From the NCBI RefSeq assembly GCF_000421105.1, contig NZ_ATWF01000001.1, positions 1,088,930 to 1,152,929 of the forward strand: a stretch of 64,000 bases of DNA. The letters run 5' to 3'. Under the pieces are notes generated by a model. The model did no database searches, was not told the DNA's origin, and saw nothing but the letters and a program-made list of their open reading frames with translations. Origin of the DNA: Limisalsivibrio acetivorans (lineage in GTDB: Bacteria; Chrysiogenota; Deferribacteres; Deferribacterales; Geovibrionaceae). Positions 8,567-17,151 of this stretch are shown here, one piece after another; position 1 is the stretch's first letter; every line of letters begins with the position of its first letter. Both the position numbers and the translations under genes were made by a program.

Positions 8567-9163
8567 TTATATTCTGATCATAGTGCCGAGCTTTTCCTTC
8601 ACATCGGCAAAGTTTGTACAAAGTATCCCGTAAAGCCCCATCTTAACACAACGCTCGATGTTGCCCGGGTTGTCATCTATAAAGACAGCCTCATCCGGTC
8701 TAATGTTCAGTTTTCTGCATGTGTCGGTGAAGTAGGATTCGTCCCTCTTGCTCTTTCTGTCGTGGTAGGAGTTGAAAACATGGTCGAAGTTCTCGAAGAA
8801 GCCGTCACGCTCGTTAAGTTCGTCGAGCCAGTGGGTCTGATCGCTCAGGATTACGGTGGTGTAATGTTTTCTGATATCCTTAACCAGCTCGATAACCTCG
8901 GGGCGTACAACGAATCGGCCGAGGATCTCATTCTTCATCTCGGCAACGCTCATGCAGAGATCCGTCTTCTTTGAGACAGCCTCCCAGTATTCCTCCTCCC
9001 GGACCGCTCCAGTCACAAAGCCGGTTTCGAAAAGTGTATCCACACATAACTTAAAGAAGCCCTCGGGCTCATGCCCGCATTTTTCTGCAATTACACGAAC
9101 ACCTTTTGCCCAGCCCTCCTCGGCTATAACGCCGCCGAAATCGAATATAACTGTGGTAATCAT
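8567..9163 (-). CDS. HAD-superfamily hydrolase (subfamily IA-like)
   Basis: The 198-residue protein has all four HAD motifs: FDFGGVI with nucleophile Asp8, VILSDQTHW (motif II Ser), the Lys of SYHDRKSKRDE (motif III) and VFIDDNPGNIE (motif IV acidic pair). The second acid of the usual DxD is replaced by Gly (DFGG), as in the YihX-like branch of sugar-phosphate phosphatases. The ATG at 9163 has GGAG upstream. It heads the three-gene minus-strand run HAD, isochorismatase-like, PAS kinase, and is divergent from mnmA. Confidence 0.87.
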   Translation of the reverse strand: MITTVIFDFGGVIAEEGWAKGVRVIAEKCGHEPEGFFKLCVDTLFETGFVTGAVREEEYWEAVSKKTDLCMSVAEMKNEILGRFVVRPEVIELVKDIRKHYTTVILSDQTHWLDELNERDGFFENFDHVFNSYHDRKSKRDESYFTDTCRKLNIRPDEAVFIDDNPGNIERCVKMGLYGILCTNFADVKEKLGTMIRI

Positions 9164-9264
9164 ATCATCTCCATAACGGGAATTATGAATATTTGCTACC
9201 ATCCCGGGGGGCAAAAGTAAAGCGGACAGTTTACAAACATGTGTATTCGGGGTACAAAGTCGGG

Positions 9265-10299
9265 ATGAAGAAGAAGCTATTAATCGCTATGAGCGGCGGC
9301 GTGGACAGCACGCTCTGTGCCAAACTGATGCTTGAACAGGGGCATGATGTCACAGGAGTTACACTCCAGCTCTTCGAAGGTCAGGAGGAGATGCTGGCCG
9401 GAGCGGAGAGGGTGGCCGATGAGCTGGGGATCAAGTGGTATGTGGCGGACTGTCGCAAGTTTTTCAGCGAGGATGTCATATCCTATTTCATTAGAACTTA
9501 TAAACTGGGCAAAACCCCAAACCCCTGCTGTCACTGCAACCATACGGCAAAATTTAACTACCTGTACAGGGAGATGTGCTCCGCAGGCTGTGAAGAGGTC
9601 GTCTCGGGGCACTATGCCAGGATAACCGAACATAACGGCTTAAAATACGTTGCCAAAGGGCTTGATGAAACCAAGGACCAGTCCTACTACCTCTCCCTTA
9701 TGGAGCGTTACCAGATCGAGGTTCTTAACTTCCCCCTCGGTGCCATGCGCAAGGATGACGTTCGTGAGCTTGCCCGGGAACACGGCCTATCGGTTGCCGA
9801 TAAGAAAGACAGCCAGGACGTATGCTTTCTCATGGGGAATGACTATCGGGAGTTTCTATCCAAAAAGCTTAAAGATAGCGATATAAGGAAGGGATGGTTC
9901 ATACTCGACGGCAAGAGGCTTAAGGAGCACGAGGGGATCGTGTTCTATACCATAGGCCAGCGGCGGGGGCTTAATATCGGCTACCACGAACCACTCTACG
10001 TACAACATATAGACCCGAAATCCGGTGACATAACCCTGGGACGTAAGGAGGAGGCCGCATTCAAGGGAGTCAAACTCAAGGATGCGGTTTTCGCAGACAG
10101 CACAAAACACATGCGCAGAGCGGAGGCGAGGCTTCGCTACAGAATGAAGAACGCACCCTGCAGTGTGGAGATTCTACCCGAACACAAGGCGGTCCTGCTC
10201 TTTGACGAACCGCAGTTCTCACCAGCACCCGGGCAGGTTGCCGCAATATACGACAAGGAGAGAGTAATTGGCGGCGGCTTTATTGAATCTGTATTTTAA
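9265..10299 (+). CDS. mnmA: tRNA-specific 2-thiouridylase MnmA
   Basis: A 344-residue PP-loop ATPase that activates U34 of tRNA for Lys, Glu and Gln and inserts sulfur to make s2U34. Visible motifs are SGGVDST (PP-loop), NPCCHCNHTAKF (first catalytic Cys region), SGHYARI, KDQSYYL and KKDSQDVCFL (second Cys), in the family order, with the C-terminal beta-barrel following. The internal ATG beginning MKKKLLIAMSGG is chosen because it places the PP-loop at the usual distance; a 24-codon upstream extension is not family-like. Its last 32 bases overlap larE, so the two sulfur-transfer enzymes are co-transcribed. Confidence 0.9.
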   Translation: MKKKLLIAMSGGVDSTLCAKLMLEQGHDVTGVTLQLFEGQEEMLAGAERVADELGIKWYVADCRKFFSEDVISYFIRTYKLGKTPNPCCHCNHTAKFNYLYREMCSAGCEEVVSGHYARITEHNGLKYVAKGLDETKDQSYYLSLMERYQIEVLNFPLGAMRKDDVRELAREHGLSVADKKDSQDVCFLMGNDYREFLSKKLKDSDIRKGWFILDGKRLKEHEGIVFYTIGQRRGLNIGYHEPLYVQHIDPKSGDITLGRKEEAAFKGVKLKDAVFADSTKHMRRAEARLRYRMKNAPCSVEILPEHKAVLLFDEPQFSPAPGQVAAIYDKERVIGGGFIESVF

Positions 10300-10987
10300 A
10301 AGGTATGAAAACTGCATAATCGCCCTCAGCGGAGGCTCGGACAGCGCTGTTATTGCCAAACTCGCCGCTGAGCACCTTGGTGCGGAAAATGTTCTCGCCG
10401 TAACCTTTGAAGCCCCCCACATCTTCTGGTATCAGACAGAGAACGCCAGAAAACTGGCCAGACATCTCGACATCAAATGGGAGAACAGGAAGCTCCCCGT
10501 TGATGATGCAGAGATACTCGCCGGAACACCGGAGCGGTGCTATCTCTGTAAGAGAGCGATGATGCACGCCCTCACCGAGCTTGCCATCGAGCGGGGTTAC
10601 GATGCAGTCTTCGACGGAACCAATATCGATGACACCTCCGAACACCGCCCCGGGCTGAAGGCTCTGGAGGAATACGGTATACGCTCCCCATTGCTTGAGA
10701 ACAATCTGGGTGATCAGTTTGTCATAGAAGAAGCGGCAAAGATTGCCGAAGAGGCCGATCTATCCTTCCACGATGAATCGTGCATCGCCACAAGGGTCGA
10801 GGGTATGGCGGATATCCCCATGCTAAGGCGTATCGAGCGGGAGGAGGATGCCCTTCGGGAGCGGTTCCCCGGCATACGCCTTAAAACCGGAGAGAATGGA
10901 ACCTTCGTCCGGTTCAAAAAACCTATGGCACTCAAACTTGACGATTTTACGGATATAGGCGATGCACTCGAAAGAATTAAAGGATAA
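10268..10987 (+). CDS. larE: LarE-family ATP-dependent sacrificial sulfur transferase
   Basis: A 239-residue PP-loop protein. LarE sulfurates the nicotinic-acid-derived precursor of the nickel-pincer nucleotide cofactor. Motifs seen: ALSGGSDSAV (PP-loop), ERCYLCKRAMMHAL (with the Cys-x2-Cys of the family), FDGTNIDDTSEHRPGLKAL, GIRSPLLE and ESCIATRV. The annotated start is a TTG; another TTG 15 bases further on is also possible. It overlaps the end of mnmA and is followed two bases later by the exonuclease gene. No larB or larC is in the window, so a role in pincer-cofactor synthesis is inferred from the family only. Confidence 0.83.
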   Translation: MAAALLNLYFKRYENCIIALSGGSDSAVIAKLAAEHLGAENVLAVTFEAPHIFWYQTENARKLARHLDIKWENRKLPVDDAEILAGTPERCYLCKRAMMHALTELAIERGYDAVFDGTNIDDTSEHRPGLKALEEYGIRSPLLENNLGDQFVIEEAAKIAEEADLSFHDESCIATRVEGMADIPMLRRIEREEDALRERFPGIRLKTGENGTFVRFKKPMALKLDDFTDIGDALERIKG

Positions 10988-10989
10988 CA

Positions 10990-11610
10990 ATGCGATACTC
11001 GAAGGAGACACTGGAGCTTATCGACGCTCCTTTGAACGAGATTACATATACAGTTTTCGACACCGAATCCACAGGAACAAACCCCGAAGGGGGTGACCGT
11101 GTCATCGAGCTGGGGGCTGTGAGGATTAAGCCAGGCTTCAGAATAGACCGGAAGGAAAAGTTTCAGAGCCTCATAGATCCCGGTGTGGACATACCCGAGC
11201 GTTCCGTAGGGATACACGGCATAACCCAGCAGGATATCAGCGGAGCACCCGATTCCTGCAGTGTTTTATACGACTTCTTCGATTTCGCCAGAGGAACGGT
11301 ACTCGTAGCCCACGATGCCCCCAAGGATATGGCCTTCCTGCGCCGTGAGATGAGGGATTACTCCATCCGAAACCCCTTCGAGATATCCATAGATACCCTC
11401 AAGCTCTCCCGCATGCTCTACCCCCACTGGAAGAGCCATAACCTCGATGCCATAAACGAACAGTTCAACTTCAAAAGCTCCACACGCTTCTCACGCCACA
11501 GGGCGCTCTTCGATGCAGAGAGTACGGCGAATGCTTTTCGTATTATGATAAGAAAGGTTTTTGAGGAGCGGTGCTACTTTCTCGGTGAGCTTACGGAGTT
11601 CCTGCGCTAG
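10990..11610 (+). CDS. DEDDh 3'-5' exonuclease (DnaQ/PolC epsilon-like)
   Basis: A 206-residue stand-alone exonuclease domain. Exo I is FDTESTG (Asp24, Glu26), Exo II is VAHDAPKDMAFLRREM, and Exo III is SRHRALFDAEST with the general-base His and final Asp, so all DEDDh residues are present. It could act as a proofreading subunit or a general 3'-5' exonuclease on DNA or RNA. It is the last gene of the mnmA-larE-exonuclease run, and its TAG stop is the same CTAG tetranucleotide that supplies the stop of the convergent PilZ gene. Confidence 0.87.
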   Translation: MRYSKETLELIDAPLNEITYTVFDTESTGTNPEGGDRVIELGAVRIKPGFRIDRKEKFQSLIDPGVDIPERSVGIHGITQQDISGAPDSCSVLYDFFDFARGTVLVAHDAPKDMAFLRREMRDYSIRNPFEISIDTLKLSRMLYPHWKSHNLDAINEQFNFKSSTRFSRHRALFDAESTANAFRIMIRKVFEERCYFLGELTEFLR

Positions 11611-12404
11611 CCCCTCAGCTGACGAAGCTCTATCTGCCTCTGGAAGACGTACTTTATTATCGGATTGCGCTCTGATTCCTTTTTTATAAGAAACTCCAAG
11701 CTGACCTCATTCTTCGATTCCTGATTTTTGAAAATGCGCACTACCTTTGCCTGAACAGGCTTTTCCATCTCTACCTTCTCACTAAGGTCAACGGCGACCT
11801 GCTGTCCTTCGCTAACCTTTGCGTTGGTCAGCAGACGGCATCCGCCGCCGGAGATATCTATCAGTGTAGCAGTATGGTTTTCATGGGGGATCTTGAGGTT
11901 ATTATCCGGTACCTTGGAGTAATACACGATCAACCCGGCCTTAAACCTGGTGGACACACGGAAGAACTCACGCAGCTGTTCCTTCTTTATCTCAGCGGGA
12001 CGGGCGATCTTCAGCATCTGTACCTTGCCCGAACGAACCCTCCCCTCAACACGGCTCATAAAGCGGAAGCGCCCTTCTCCACCAACAAAGCTCACATCCA
12101 CAACGGTTCCAGGAAGAAGAGGTATCGGAACCCCGCTGTCTGAAGGCATTGCTGTAAGGATACCACCGTCACGATCGAAATCCTCCACACGGGAATCGTA
12201 CATGCCGGCATAATCGCCGTCGGGAACGCCCATGCTCAGTTTCGTGTTTACGGTTAGAACCTTCTCAATGTCTGTTATCTTTTCTGCCACAGAGTCTTTC
12301 CCCGCATCGCCAGTAATAAGGCTGATATATTTATCAACAGCCCCTTCATTTTTTAATGTACGAGGTTTCCTCCGTATGCTCAACACCTTTTCAGCGAATC
12401 CCAA
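11607..12404 (-). CDS. YcgR-like PilZ-domain protein (c-di-GMP effector)
   Basis: A 265-residue protein. The N-terminal part (about 50-140) resembles the YcgR-N flagellar-brake domain; the PilZ domain has both c-di-GMP-binding motifs, RxxxR at 145-149 (REFFR) and DxSxxG at 183-188 (DISGGG). By family it would bind c-di-GMP and adjust motility or surface functions. The chosen start is a TTG with AGAAGG just upstream; a GTG seven codons later is an alternative. It lies six bases after the small 12411-12560 gene and is coupled to it. Confidence 0.85.
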   Translation of the reverse strand: MGFAEKVLSIRRKPRTLKNEGAVDKYISLITGDAGKDSVAEKITDIEKVLTVNTKLSMGVPDGDYAGMYDSRVEDFDRDGGILTAMPSDSGVPIPLLPGTVVDVSFVGGEGRFRFMSRVEGRVRSGKVQMLKIARPAEIKKEQLREFFRVSTRFKAGLIVYYSKVPDNNLKIPHENHTATLIDISGGGCRLLTNAKVSEGQQVAVDLSEKVEMEKPVQAKVVRIFKNQESKNEVSLEFLIKKESERNPIIKYVFQRQIELRQLRG

Positions 12405-12410
12405 AACCTT

Positions 12411-12560
12411 CTACCCCTTGGAAGTTTTTTGTTCCTCCGCTCCATCCTTGGCTTCTGCGGCCTGCTTCTCCTGGAACTGCTTTGAACAGCAGGAGATAAA
12501 GTCGTTCAGTGCGCATAGTGAGAGGATTACTTCCAGTTTCTTTGTATCGGAGACATTCAT
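12411..12560 (-). CDS. Small protein of unknown function
   Basis: A 49-residue protein starting MNVSDTKKLEVILSLC. Its ATG has a GGAGG five bases upstream, which makes it a likely real gene despite its size. It has a hydrophobic helix with three Cys (SLCALNDFISCC), then a charged, Gln/Glu/Lys-rich tail that may be coiled. It lies six bases upstream of the PilZ gene, so it may be a partner or regulator. No family recognised. Confidence 0.6.
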   Translation of the reverse strand: MNVSDTKKLEVILSLCALNDFISCCSKQFQEKQAAEAKDGAEEQKTSKG

Positions 12561-12702
12561 AAGATCCTCCTGTACTAAAATTATCGTACATTTTTCGAAA
12601 ATATTAATTCCACTTCTGCCCATGAAGTATATAATAACTGTTATGAAATATAGATGAGACACCCCCATTGGGGTGTATGCTTCGGCAACGCTTATTACGG
12701 GC

Positions 12703-12731
12703 TTGACTTTACCCGTCTTTGAAACTAACTT
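12703..12731 (+). promoter_or_regulatory. Sigma-70-type promoter candidate
   Basis: TTGACT and TAACTT are separated by 17 bases, about 35 bp upstream of the ATG of the 12767 gene. A small ACACCCC/GGGGTGT hairpin lies just upstream (12659-12676). Confidence 0.45.
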
Positions 12732-12766
12732 TTCTATCTCCCATAACGAGTTTTTTTGAGGTGCTG

Positions 12767-13354
12767 ATGAGTATCAACGCAGGTTACGAATTCGATTTTG
12801 ACGATATGCTGGACACCGAAGTCCTTATGACCCTTAGTGATTTTGCAAAATATCTTTGGGATGTCCTGGAGGATGAGGCGATGAAGGCCTTGCCCGATAA
12901 GCCGGATCTCCCCTCGGTCTACAACAGTGCAGAAACTGACCCTATGGCACTGTTCAGGAAGCTTTTTTATATATCCTACTTCAACCTTCTCATGAACAAC
13001 GTTCTCGGGCATGCTCCGGGCCGCTTCAAGTCACATACTAAGAAATATCTCCAAAACAAACACCTCAGGCAGTTTTTCACCAATAAGCAGAATCTAAATA
13101 TTATTATTGATGAAAACAGTAAAAATCTTCAGCTCTTAAGTGCTATAATCAAGAAGTACATCTGCGAGCTCATGGAGAAGGGTGTCAGTACAAACAGGCT
13201 GGACAGCTCCCTTGCAATGCACTACCTGAATGCTGTTTCTACAACTGTTTTCGATATCCGCAAGAATGATGAGCTCCGTAATCTAATGATACCCATAGAA
13301 TTCGGCGATGCTTCAATCACCGGAAGGATGAAAAGGCTCTTTAAAAGAAGATGA
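12767..13354 (+). CDS. Conserved-looking alpha-helical protein of unknown function
   Basis: A 195-residue, predominantly helical, soluble protein rich in Leu, Asn and Lys; no signal or membrane segment. The ATG at 12767 follows GAGG seven bases upstream and replaces a longer TTG-started reading frame. Its stop overlaps the start of the GNAT-like gene in an ATGA, so the two proteins are made together in similar amounts, which suggests a shared task. I recognise no domain. Confidence 0.72.
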   Translation: MSINAGYEFDFDDMLDTEVLMTLSDFAKYLWDVLEDEAMKALPDKPDLPSVYNSAETDPMALFRKLFYISYFNLLMNNVLGHAPGRFKSHTKKYLQNKHLRQFFTNKQNLNIIIDENSKNLQLLSAIIKKYICELMEKGVSTNRLDSSLAMHYLNAVSTTVFDIRKNDELRNLMIPIEFGDASITGRMKRLFKRR

Positions 13355-14109
13355 AAACCACAAAACTGATAAGGGCGAAACAGAAACTCCCCGGCGACAG
13401 GGAGAGGGTTTTTGCCTACTGCATGATCACTACAGTAACCCAGAAGATGGAACGTTCTGAATCCATATCAGTGGAGATCCTTCCCATTGTAAAGGATGAG
13501 CTGATCTCTAATAACGATGAGTTCGGCGAGAAAACCCAGCAGGAGGAATTCAACAGGGAGAAACACGTAAACCGCTTCTCCGCAAGGGCGGACTACGCTT
13601 CGGAGATCATAACCATAACCCACGGCGCCAAGATGATGCTTAACGAGAACATCAGAGGATACGGCATCGGAACTTTTGCTTTCAACGAGATCATTCGCTG
13701 GATGATTATGCGCTACCCAAACTATCTCATAGACTCCATACACCTGAATTTCCTGGATGTTCCCACCGAATCAGCGCGTGAGCGTGCTGTTCGATTTCTG
13801 GAAAATTTCGGTTTCCGCTTCGAATTCGACAAAGGGAGTAACGAAAAGGGGCGCTTTAACGTCCCACTCGCCCTCAACCTCCACGAACACCACAACCGTA
13901 CAAAAGTGGACGAGCTAGATATAGCTATGTTTATCCGCCAGCTTCTCATCGAGCGCTATCAGATGGAGGACAGACTGCGCAATCAGACTGCTGTACACAA
14001 CCGGCAGGAAAAGTATATGGATGTAATGGACAAGGATAAGTTCATAAGCATTCTGCTTAATGTGGTGGGTGCACTTGTTCTGCTTATGCTGTTTATATAT
14101 TTTACTTAG
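13351..14109 (+). CDS. GNAT-like protein with a C-terminal membrane anchor
   Basis: A 252-residue protein. Residues about 80-160 carry a GNAT-like core: the strand EIITITHGAKMM, then ENIRGYGIGTFAFNEIIRWM, which matches the acetyl-CoA-binding Q/R-x-x-G-x-G/A loop, and ARERAVRFLENFGFRFEF, which matches the C-terminal GNAT motif. After a charged linker the last 22 residues (ISILLNVVGALVLLMLFIYFT) form one hydrophobic helix, so it is probably tail-anchored with the enzyme domain in the cytoplasm. The fused anchor is unusual for GNATs. Substrate unknown; the coupled upstream protein is a candidate partner. Confidence 0.7.
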   Translation: MKTTKLIRAKQKLPGDRERVFAYCMITTVTQKMERSESISVEILPIVKDELISNNDEFGEKTQQEEFNREKHVNRFSARADYASEIITITHGAKMMLNENIRGYGIGTFAFNEIIRWMIMRYPNYLIDSIHLNFLDVPTESARERAVRFLENFGFRFEFDKGSNEKGRFNVPLALNLHEHHNRTKVDELDIAMFIRQLLIERYQMEDRLRNQTAVHNRQEKYMDVMDKDKFISILLNVVGALVLLMLFIYFT

Positions 14110-14668
14110 ATGAGTTCAAGATTCGCTTGAGGACGAGTTCCTTGGCATGAAATTCAAGGCTAGAGACGTATATGTAGCACTCCTTCATAGTTTCCCCGGC
14201 GGCGAACACACCGTGGTCTTTCACTATGATCACTCTGTTCCTTTTCAATCCTTCAGTAACGTTCTCTGCAAGATCCAACGAACCGCTTTTACCTGTTACC
14301 ACAGGCACATACTCGAGGAACGGCAGTACCTCTGCAACAGCGAATGAAGCGGCACTATCGAACAGCTCGCCGCAAAGAATTGAATAAACTGTGTGGGCAT
14401 GCATAACCGATGTGCAGTCGACATTCTGATGGATTAACCTGTGGACGCAGAGCTCGCTTGAAGCACGGCTGTCGTTCTCACCCTCGCCATGGAGCGGAAC
14501 CTCCACAACCTGATCACCCTCCAGCTCATCCAGCATGGATCCTGTTGCTGTTATGAAAAGACGGTCTTCGTATTTTGCAGAGAGATTACCGAAGAAGGAT
14601 GTTGTCATCCCACGTTCCACGAGCTTCCTGCCGAATCTCACGATATCGTTTCTGGCTTCGTCCATCAT
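14102..14668 (-). CDS. Class II aldolase/adducin-family protein
   Basis: A 188-residue protein of the metal-dependent class II aldolase (fuculose/rhamnulose/MtnB) fold. The NLSAKYEDRLFITATGS segment is the substrate phosphate loop, and the metal/catalytic ligands appear as SSELCVH, VMHAHTVYS and KDHGVFAAG. It may cleave a sugar phosphate or dehydrate a methylthio-sugar; I cannot choose between them. Two ATG codons in tandem are possible starts, with AGGGTGG upstream. It lies just after the terminator of the ribosomal block, and its end overlaps the convergent GNAT-like gene by eight bases. Confidence 0.85.
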   Translation of the reverse strand: MMDEARNDIVRFGRKLVERGMTTSFFGNLSAKYEDRLFITATGSMLDELEGDQVVEVPLHGEGENDSRASSELCVHRLIHQNVDCTSVMHAHTVYSILCGELFDSAASFAVAEVLPFLEYVPVVTGKSGSLDLAENVTEGLKRNRVIIVKDHGVFAAGETMKECYIYVSSLEFHAKELVLKRILNSSK

Positions 14669-14679
14669 CCACCCTGAAA

Positions 14680-14711
14680 CTAAAAAGGGGAGCCTTTCAG
14701 CTCCCCTTCGT
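14680..14711 (-). terminator. Terminator of the ribosomal protein/rpoA block
   Basis: On the minus strand an AGGGGAGC / GCTCCCCT stem ends in a run of T, just beyond the rplQ stop. It closes the long leftward transcript. Confidence 0.88.
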
Positions 14712-14714
14712 TTG

Positions 14715-15068
14715 TTAGTCTACAAATTCTATAATCGCCATCTGGCTCTGGTCACCTTTACGGATATTCGTCTTAATGATACGAGTGTATCCGCCGGGAC
14801 GCTCCTTGAATCTGGGAGCCACTTCATCGAAAATCTTATGGACGACCTGCTTGTTAGGAAGTTTGCGCATTGCAAGCCTTCTTGAGGAGAGGTCTCCATC
14901 TTTTCCGAGGGTTATAAGGGGCTCTATAAAGGAACGAAGAGCTCTTGCTCTTGTCACGGTAGTTTCTATCCTGCCGTGCTCCACGAGAGAACCAGCCATA
15001 CTCCTAAGCATGGAGTATCTGTGCGCCGTGGGTCTTCCGAGTTTGCTTCCCTTCTTTCTATGACGCAT
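14715..15068 (-). CDS. rplQ: 50S ribosomal protein L17
   Basis: A 117-residue L17, recognised from MRHRKKGSKLGRPTAHRYSMLRSM and the TTVTRARALR segment. It binds 23S rRNA near the exit side of the large subunit. It is the last gene of the alpha cluster and starts one base after the rpoA stop, so it is coupled to rpoA. Length is normal for bacteria. Confidence 0.97.
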   Translation of the reverse strand: MRHRKKGSKLGRPTAHRYSMLRSMAGSLVEHGRIETTVTRARALRSFIEPLITLGKDGDLSSRRLAMRKLPNKQVVHKIFDEVAPRFKERPGGYTRIIKTNIRKGDQSQMAIIEFVD

Positions 15069-15069
15069 T

Positions 15070-16074
15070 TTATTCTTCCTCCGAATCTGAATTAGCGTAG
15101 CCGATCGCCTCTAAGTCCATGCCGAGGCTGAGTCCAAGCTCGTTGAGAACCTTTTTGATCTCCTCGAGGGACTTGCGTCCGAAGTTCTTGGTTTTCAGCA
15201 TCTCCGCATCGGTTCTGCTGCAAAGTTCGGCGAGGGTCTTGATGTTGGCGTTCTTAAGGCAGTTGTATGCCCTAACGGAGAGCTCAAGCTCCTCAATGCT
15301 CTTATCGAGCATATCAAAGAGCTGGTCGTGCTTTCCGGCCTCATCTTCCGATTCCACTTCAACCTCGGGTTCCTCAAAATTGATGAAGAGGTTCATGTGG
15401 TCCTTAACTATCTTGGCAGCAAAGGCAATTGCGTCATCCGGTTTGATAGAACCATCTGTCTCAACTTCCATGATGAGCTTGTCGTAATCGGTACTCTGAC
15501 CGACACGGGCGTTCTCCACAGAGTAGTTAACCCTTTTAATAGGGGAGAAGATAGCATCTACGGGGATGAGATCCACCTCGTCGTAATCTGCCTCAAAGTC
15601 TTCAGCGGGGACATAGCCGAGGCCTCTCTTAACAAGAAGCTCCATATAGAAATCGATCTCGGGATCGGTCACTGTGCAGATAACCTGGTCGGGATCCATA
15701 ACCTCAAGCTGTGAATCACCCTGGATATCGCCAGCTGTAACGGGGCCTTCCCCTTTCTTCTTGATGTATACCCTTCTCTCCTCGTGTACGTGGAGTTTAA
15801 GGTTCAGGGTTTTAAGATTGAGGATAACGTCAACGATGTCCTCATACACTCCGGGAAGAGTGCTGAACTCGTTGCTAACACCCTCTATCTTAACGCCTAC
15901 TACCGCTGTTCCCTCTATGGATGAGAGGAGAACCCTGCGCAGGGCGTTGCCCACAGTGATACCAAAACCCTTCTCGTAGGGCTCAGCGACGAACTTGCCG
16001 AACCTGCTGGTTACTTCGCCGACCGATTCGATCTTCTTGGGCTTTATTATTTCATGAAAGTTCATGATGATCAT
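15070..16074 (-). CDS. rpoA: DNA-directed RNA polymerase subunit alpha
   Basis: A 334-residue alpha subunit. The N-terminal assembly domain has GFGITVGNALRRVLLSSIEGTAVVGVKIEGV; an acidic linker (EPEVEVESEDEAG) separates it from the C-terminal domain (LELSVRAYNCLKNANIKTLAEL, then RKSLEEIKKVL) that touches UP elements and activators. The ATG at 16074 has GGAGG nine bases upstream. It is the scaffold for RNA polymerase assembly, encoded with rpsD and rplQ as in the E. coli alpha operon. Confidence 0.98.
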   Translation of the reverse strand: MIIMNFHEIIKPKKIESVGEVTSRFGKFVAEPYEKGFGITVGNALRRVLLSSIEGTAVVGVKIEGVSNEFSTLPGVYEDIVDVILNLKTLNLKLHVHEERRVYIKKKGEGPVTAGDIQGDSQLEVMDPDQVICTVTDPEIDFYMELLVKRGLGYVPAEDFEADYDEVDLIPVDAIFSPIKRVNYSVENARVGQSTDYDKLIMEVETDGSIKPDDAIAFAAKIVKDHMNLFINFEEPEVEVESEDEAGKHDQLFDMLDKSIEELELSVRAYNCLKNANIKTLAELCSRTDAEMLKTKNFGRKSLEEIKKVLNELGLSLGMDLEAIGYANSDSEEE

Positions 16075-16103
16075 AACGAACTGCCTCCGGTTAACTCTAA
16101 CTA

Positions 16104-16730
16104 CTACTTGGAGTACAACTCCACTATGAGGTGTTCCTGAATCTCGTACTGGACATCACCCCTTTCAGGGAGTCTGTGTATGGAAGCCTTTTTGTTTTCC
16201 TTCTCAAGGCTTATCCACTCAGGAATGCCTCTCCCCTCAGCAGTTTCTATGCACTCAACAACTCTGGGATGGCTATCGGACTTCTCACGAAGCTCAACAA
16301 CCATACCGGGCTTAACAAGGAAAGAAGGTATGTTTACCTTTCTGCCGTCCACCATAAAGTGGGAGTGGCGAACCATCTGCCTTGCTTCCTTGCGGCTTCC
16401 TGCGTAGCCTGCACGGTAGACAAAGTTGTCCAGTCTTCTTTCAAGAAGCTGGAGAAGGTTCTCACCAGTAATGCCTTCCATTCTTGTCGCTTTATCGAAA
16501 TACCTGCGGAACTGAGTCTCAAGAACTCCGTAAAGCCTCTTTACCTTTTGCTTCTCACGGAGCTGAAGGCCGTAGTCACTGACCTTCTTCCTACCCTGAC
16601 CATGCTGGCCTGGGGGATATCCTTTTTTCTCGAATCCGCACTTATCTTTGTAGCACCGCTCACCTTTGAGGTAGAGCTTCATACCTTCACGCCTGCAAAG
16701 CTTGCAGACTGCGCCTGTATATCTAGCCAA
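16104..16730 (-). CDS. rpsD: 30S ribosomal protein S4 (zinc form)
   Basis: A 208-residue S4, a primary 16S rRNA binder. The N-terminus keeps the zinc ligands Cys9, Cys12, Cys26 and Cys31 of the C+ form, unlike E. coli. The S4 RNA-binding motif is clear ([21 protein letters not shown]). In many bacteria S4 represses the alpha operon; no pseudoknot was traced here. Confidence 0.97.
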   Translation of the reverse strand: MARYTGAVCKLCRREGMKLYLKGERCYKDKCGFEKKGYPPGQHGQGRKKVSDYGLQLREKQKVKRLYGVLETQFRRYFDKATRMEGITGENLLQLLERRLDNFVYRAGYAGSRKEARQMVRHSHFMVDGRKVNIPSFLVKPGMVVELREKSDSHPRVVECIETAEGRGIPEWISLEKENKKASIHRLPERGDVQYEIQEHLIVELYSK

Positions 16731-16745
16731 CTTCGACCTCCAATC

Positions 16746-17135
16746 CTATACTCTTCTCTTCTTCCTGGGTCTGCAACCGTTATGGGGAACGGGTGTAACG
16801 TCACGGATAAGAGTTATTTTGATTCCGGCAGCCACGATCGCCCTGATGGCGCTCTCACGTCCGGAACCGGGTCCTTTCACGTTTACTTCCACTTCTCTCA
16901 TGCCGTTATCCAGTGCCTTCTTAGCAGCAGCCTCTGAGGAGAGCTGTGCGGCAAAGGGTGTGGATTTACGGGAGTTCTTGAAACCAACACATCCGCCAGC
17001 GGACCAGCAGAGGGCGTTTCCGTTAAGGTCTGTAAATGTGATGACGGTATTGTTGAAGGTTGAGCTGATGTGAGCTATACCCTTGGGTACATTCTTCTTT
17101 TCACGTCTTTTATTACTTCTTCTTGCTTTAGCCAT
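16746..17135 (-). CDS. rpsK: 30S ribosomal protein S11
   Basis: A 129-residue S11 ([18 protein letters not shown], and the basic C-terminus [10 protein letters not shown]). It forms part of the platform of the small subunit near the E-site mRNA path. Spacing to neighbours is 15-16 bases, and the order rpsM-rpsK-rpsD-rpoA-rplQ is standard. Confidence 0.97.
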   Translation of the reverse strand: MAKARRSNKRREKKNVPKGIAHISSTFNNTVITFTDLNGNALCWSAGGCVGFKNSRKSTPFAAQLSSEAAAKKALDNGMREVEVNVKGPGSGRESAIRAIVAAGIKITLIRDVTPVPHNGCRPRKKRRV

Positions 17136-17151
17136 TACTCGTTAACCCCTC

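Noticed and set aside
7995-8621. 26-residue N-terminal extension of the isochorismatase-like protein
   Set aside because: GGAGG lies just before the internal ATG at 8543 and the family begins at that Met; the extension overlaps the leader region only.
11607-11610. Shared CTAG stop of the exonuclease and PilZ genes as a regulatory site
   Set aside because: It is a simple convergent overlap of two TAG stops; nothing else supports a function.
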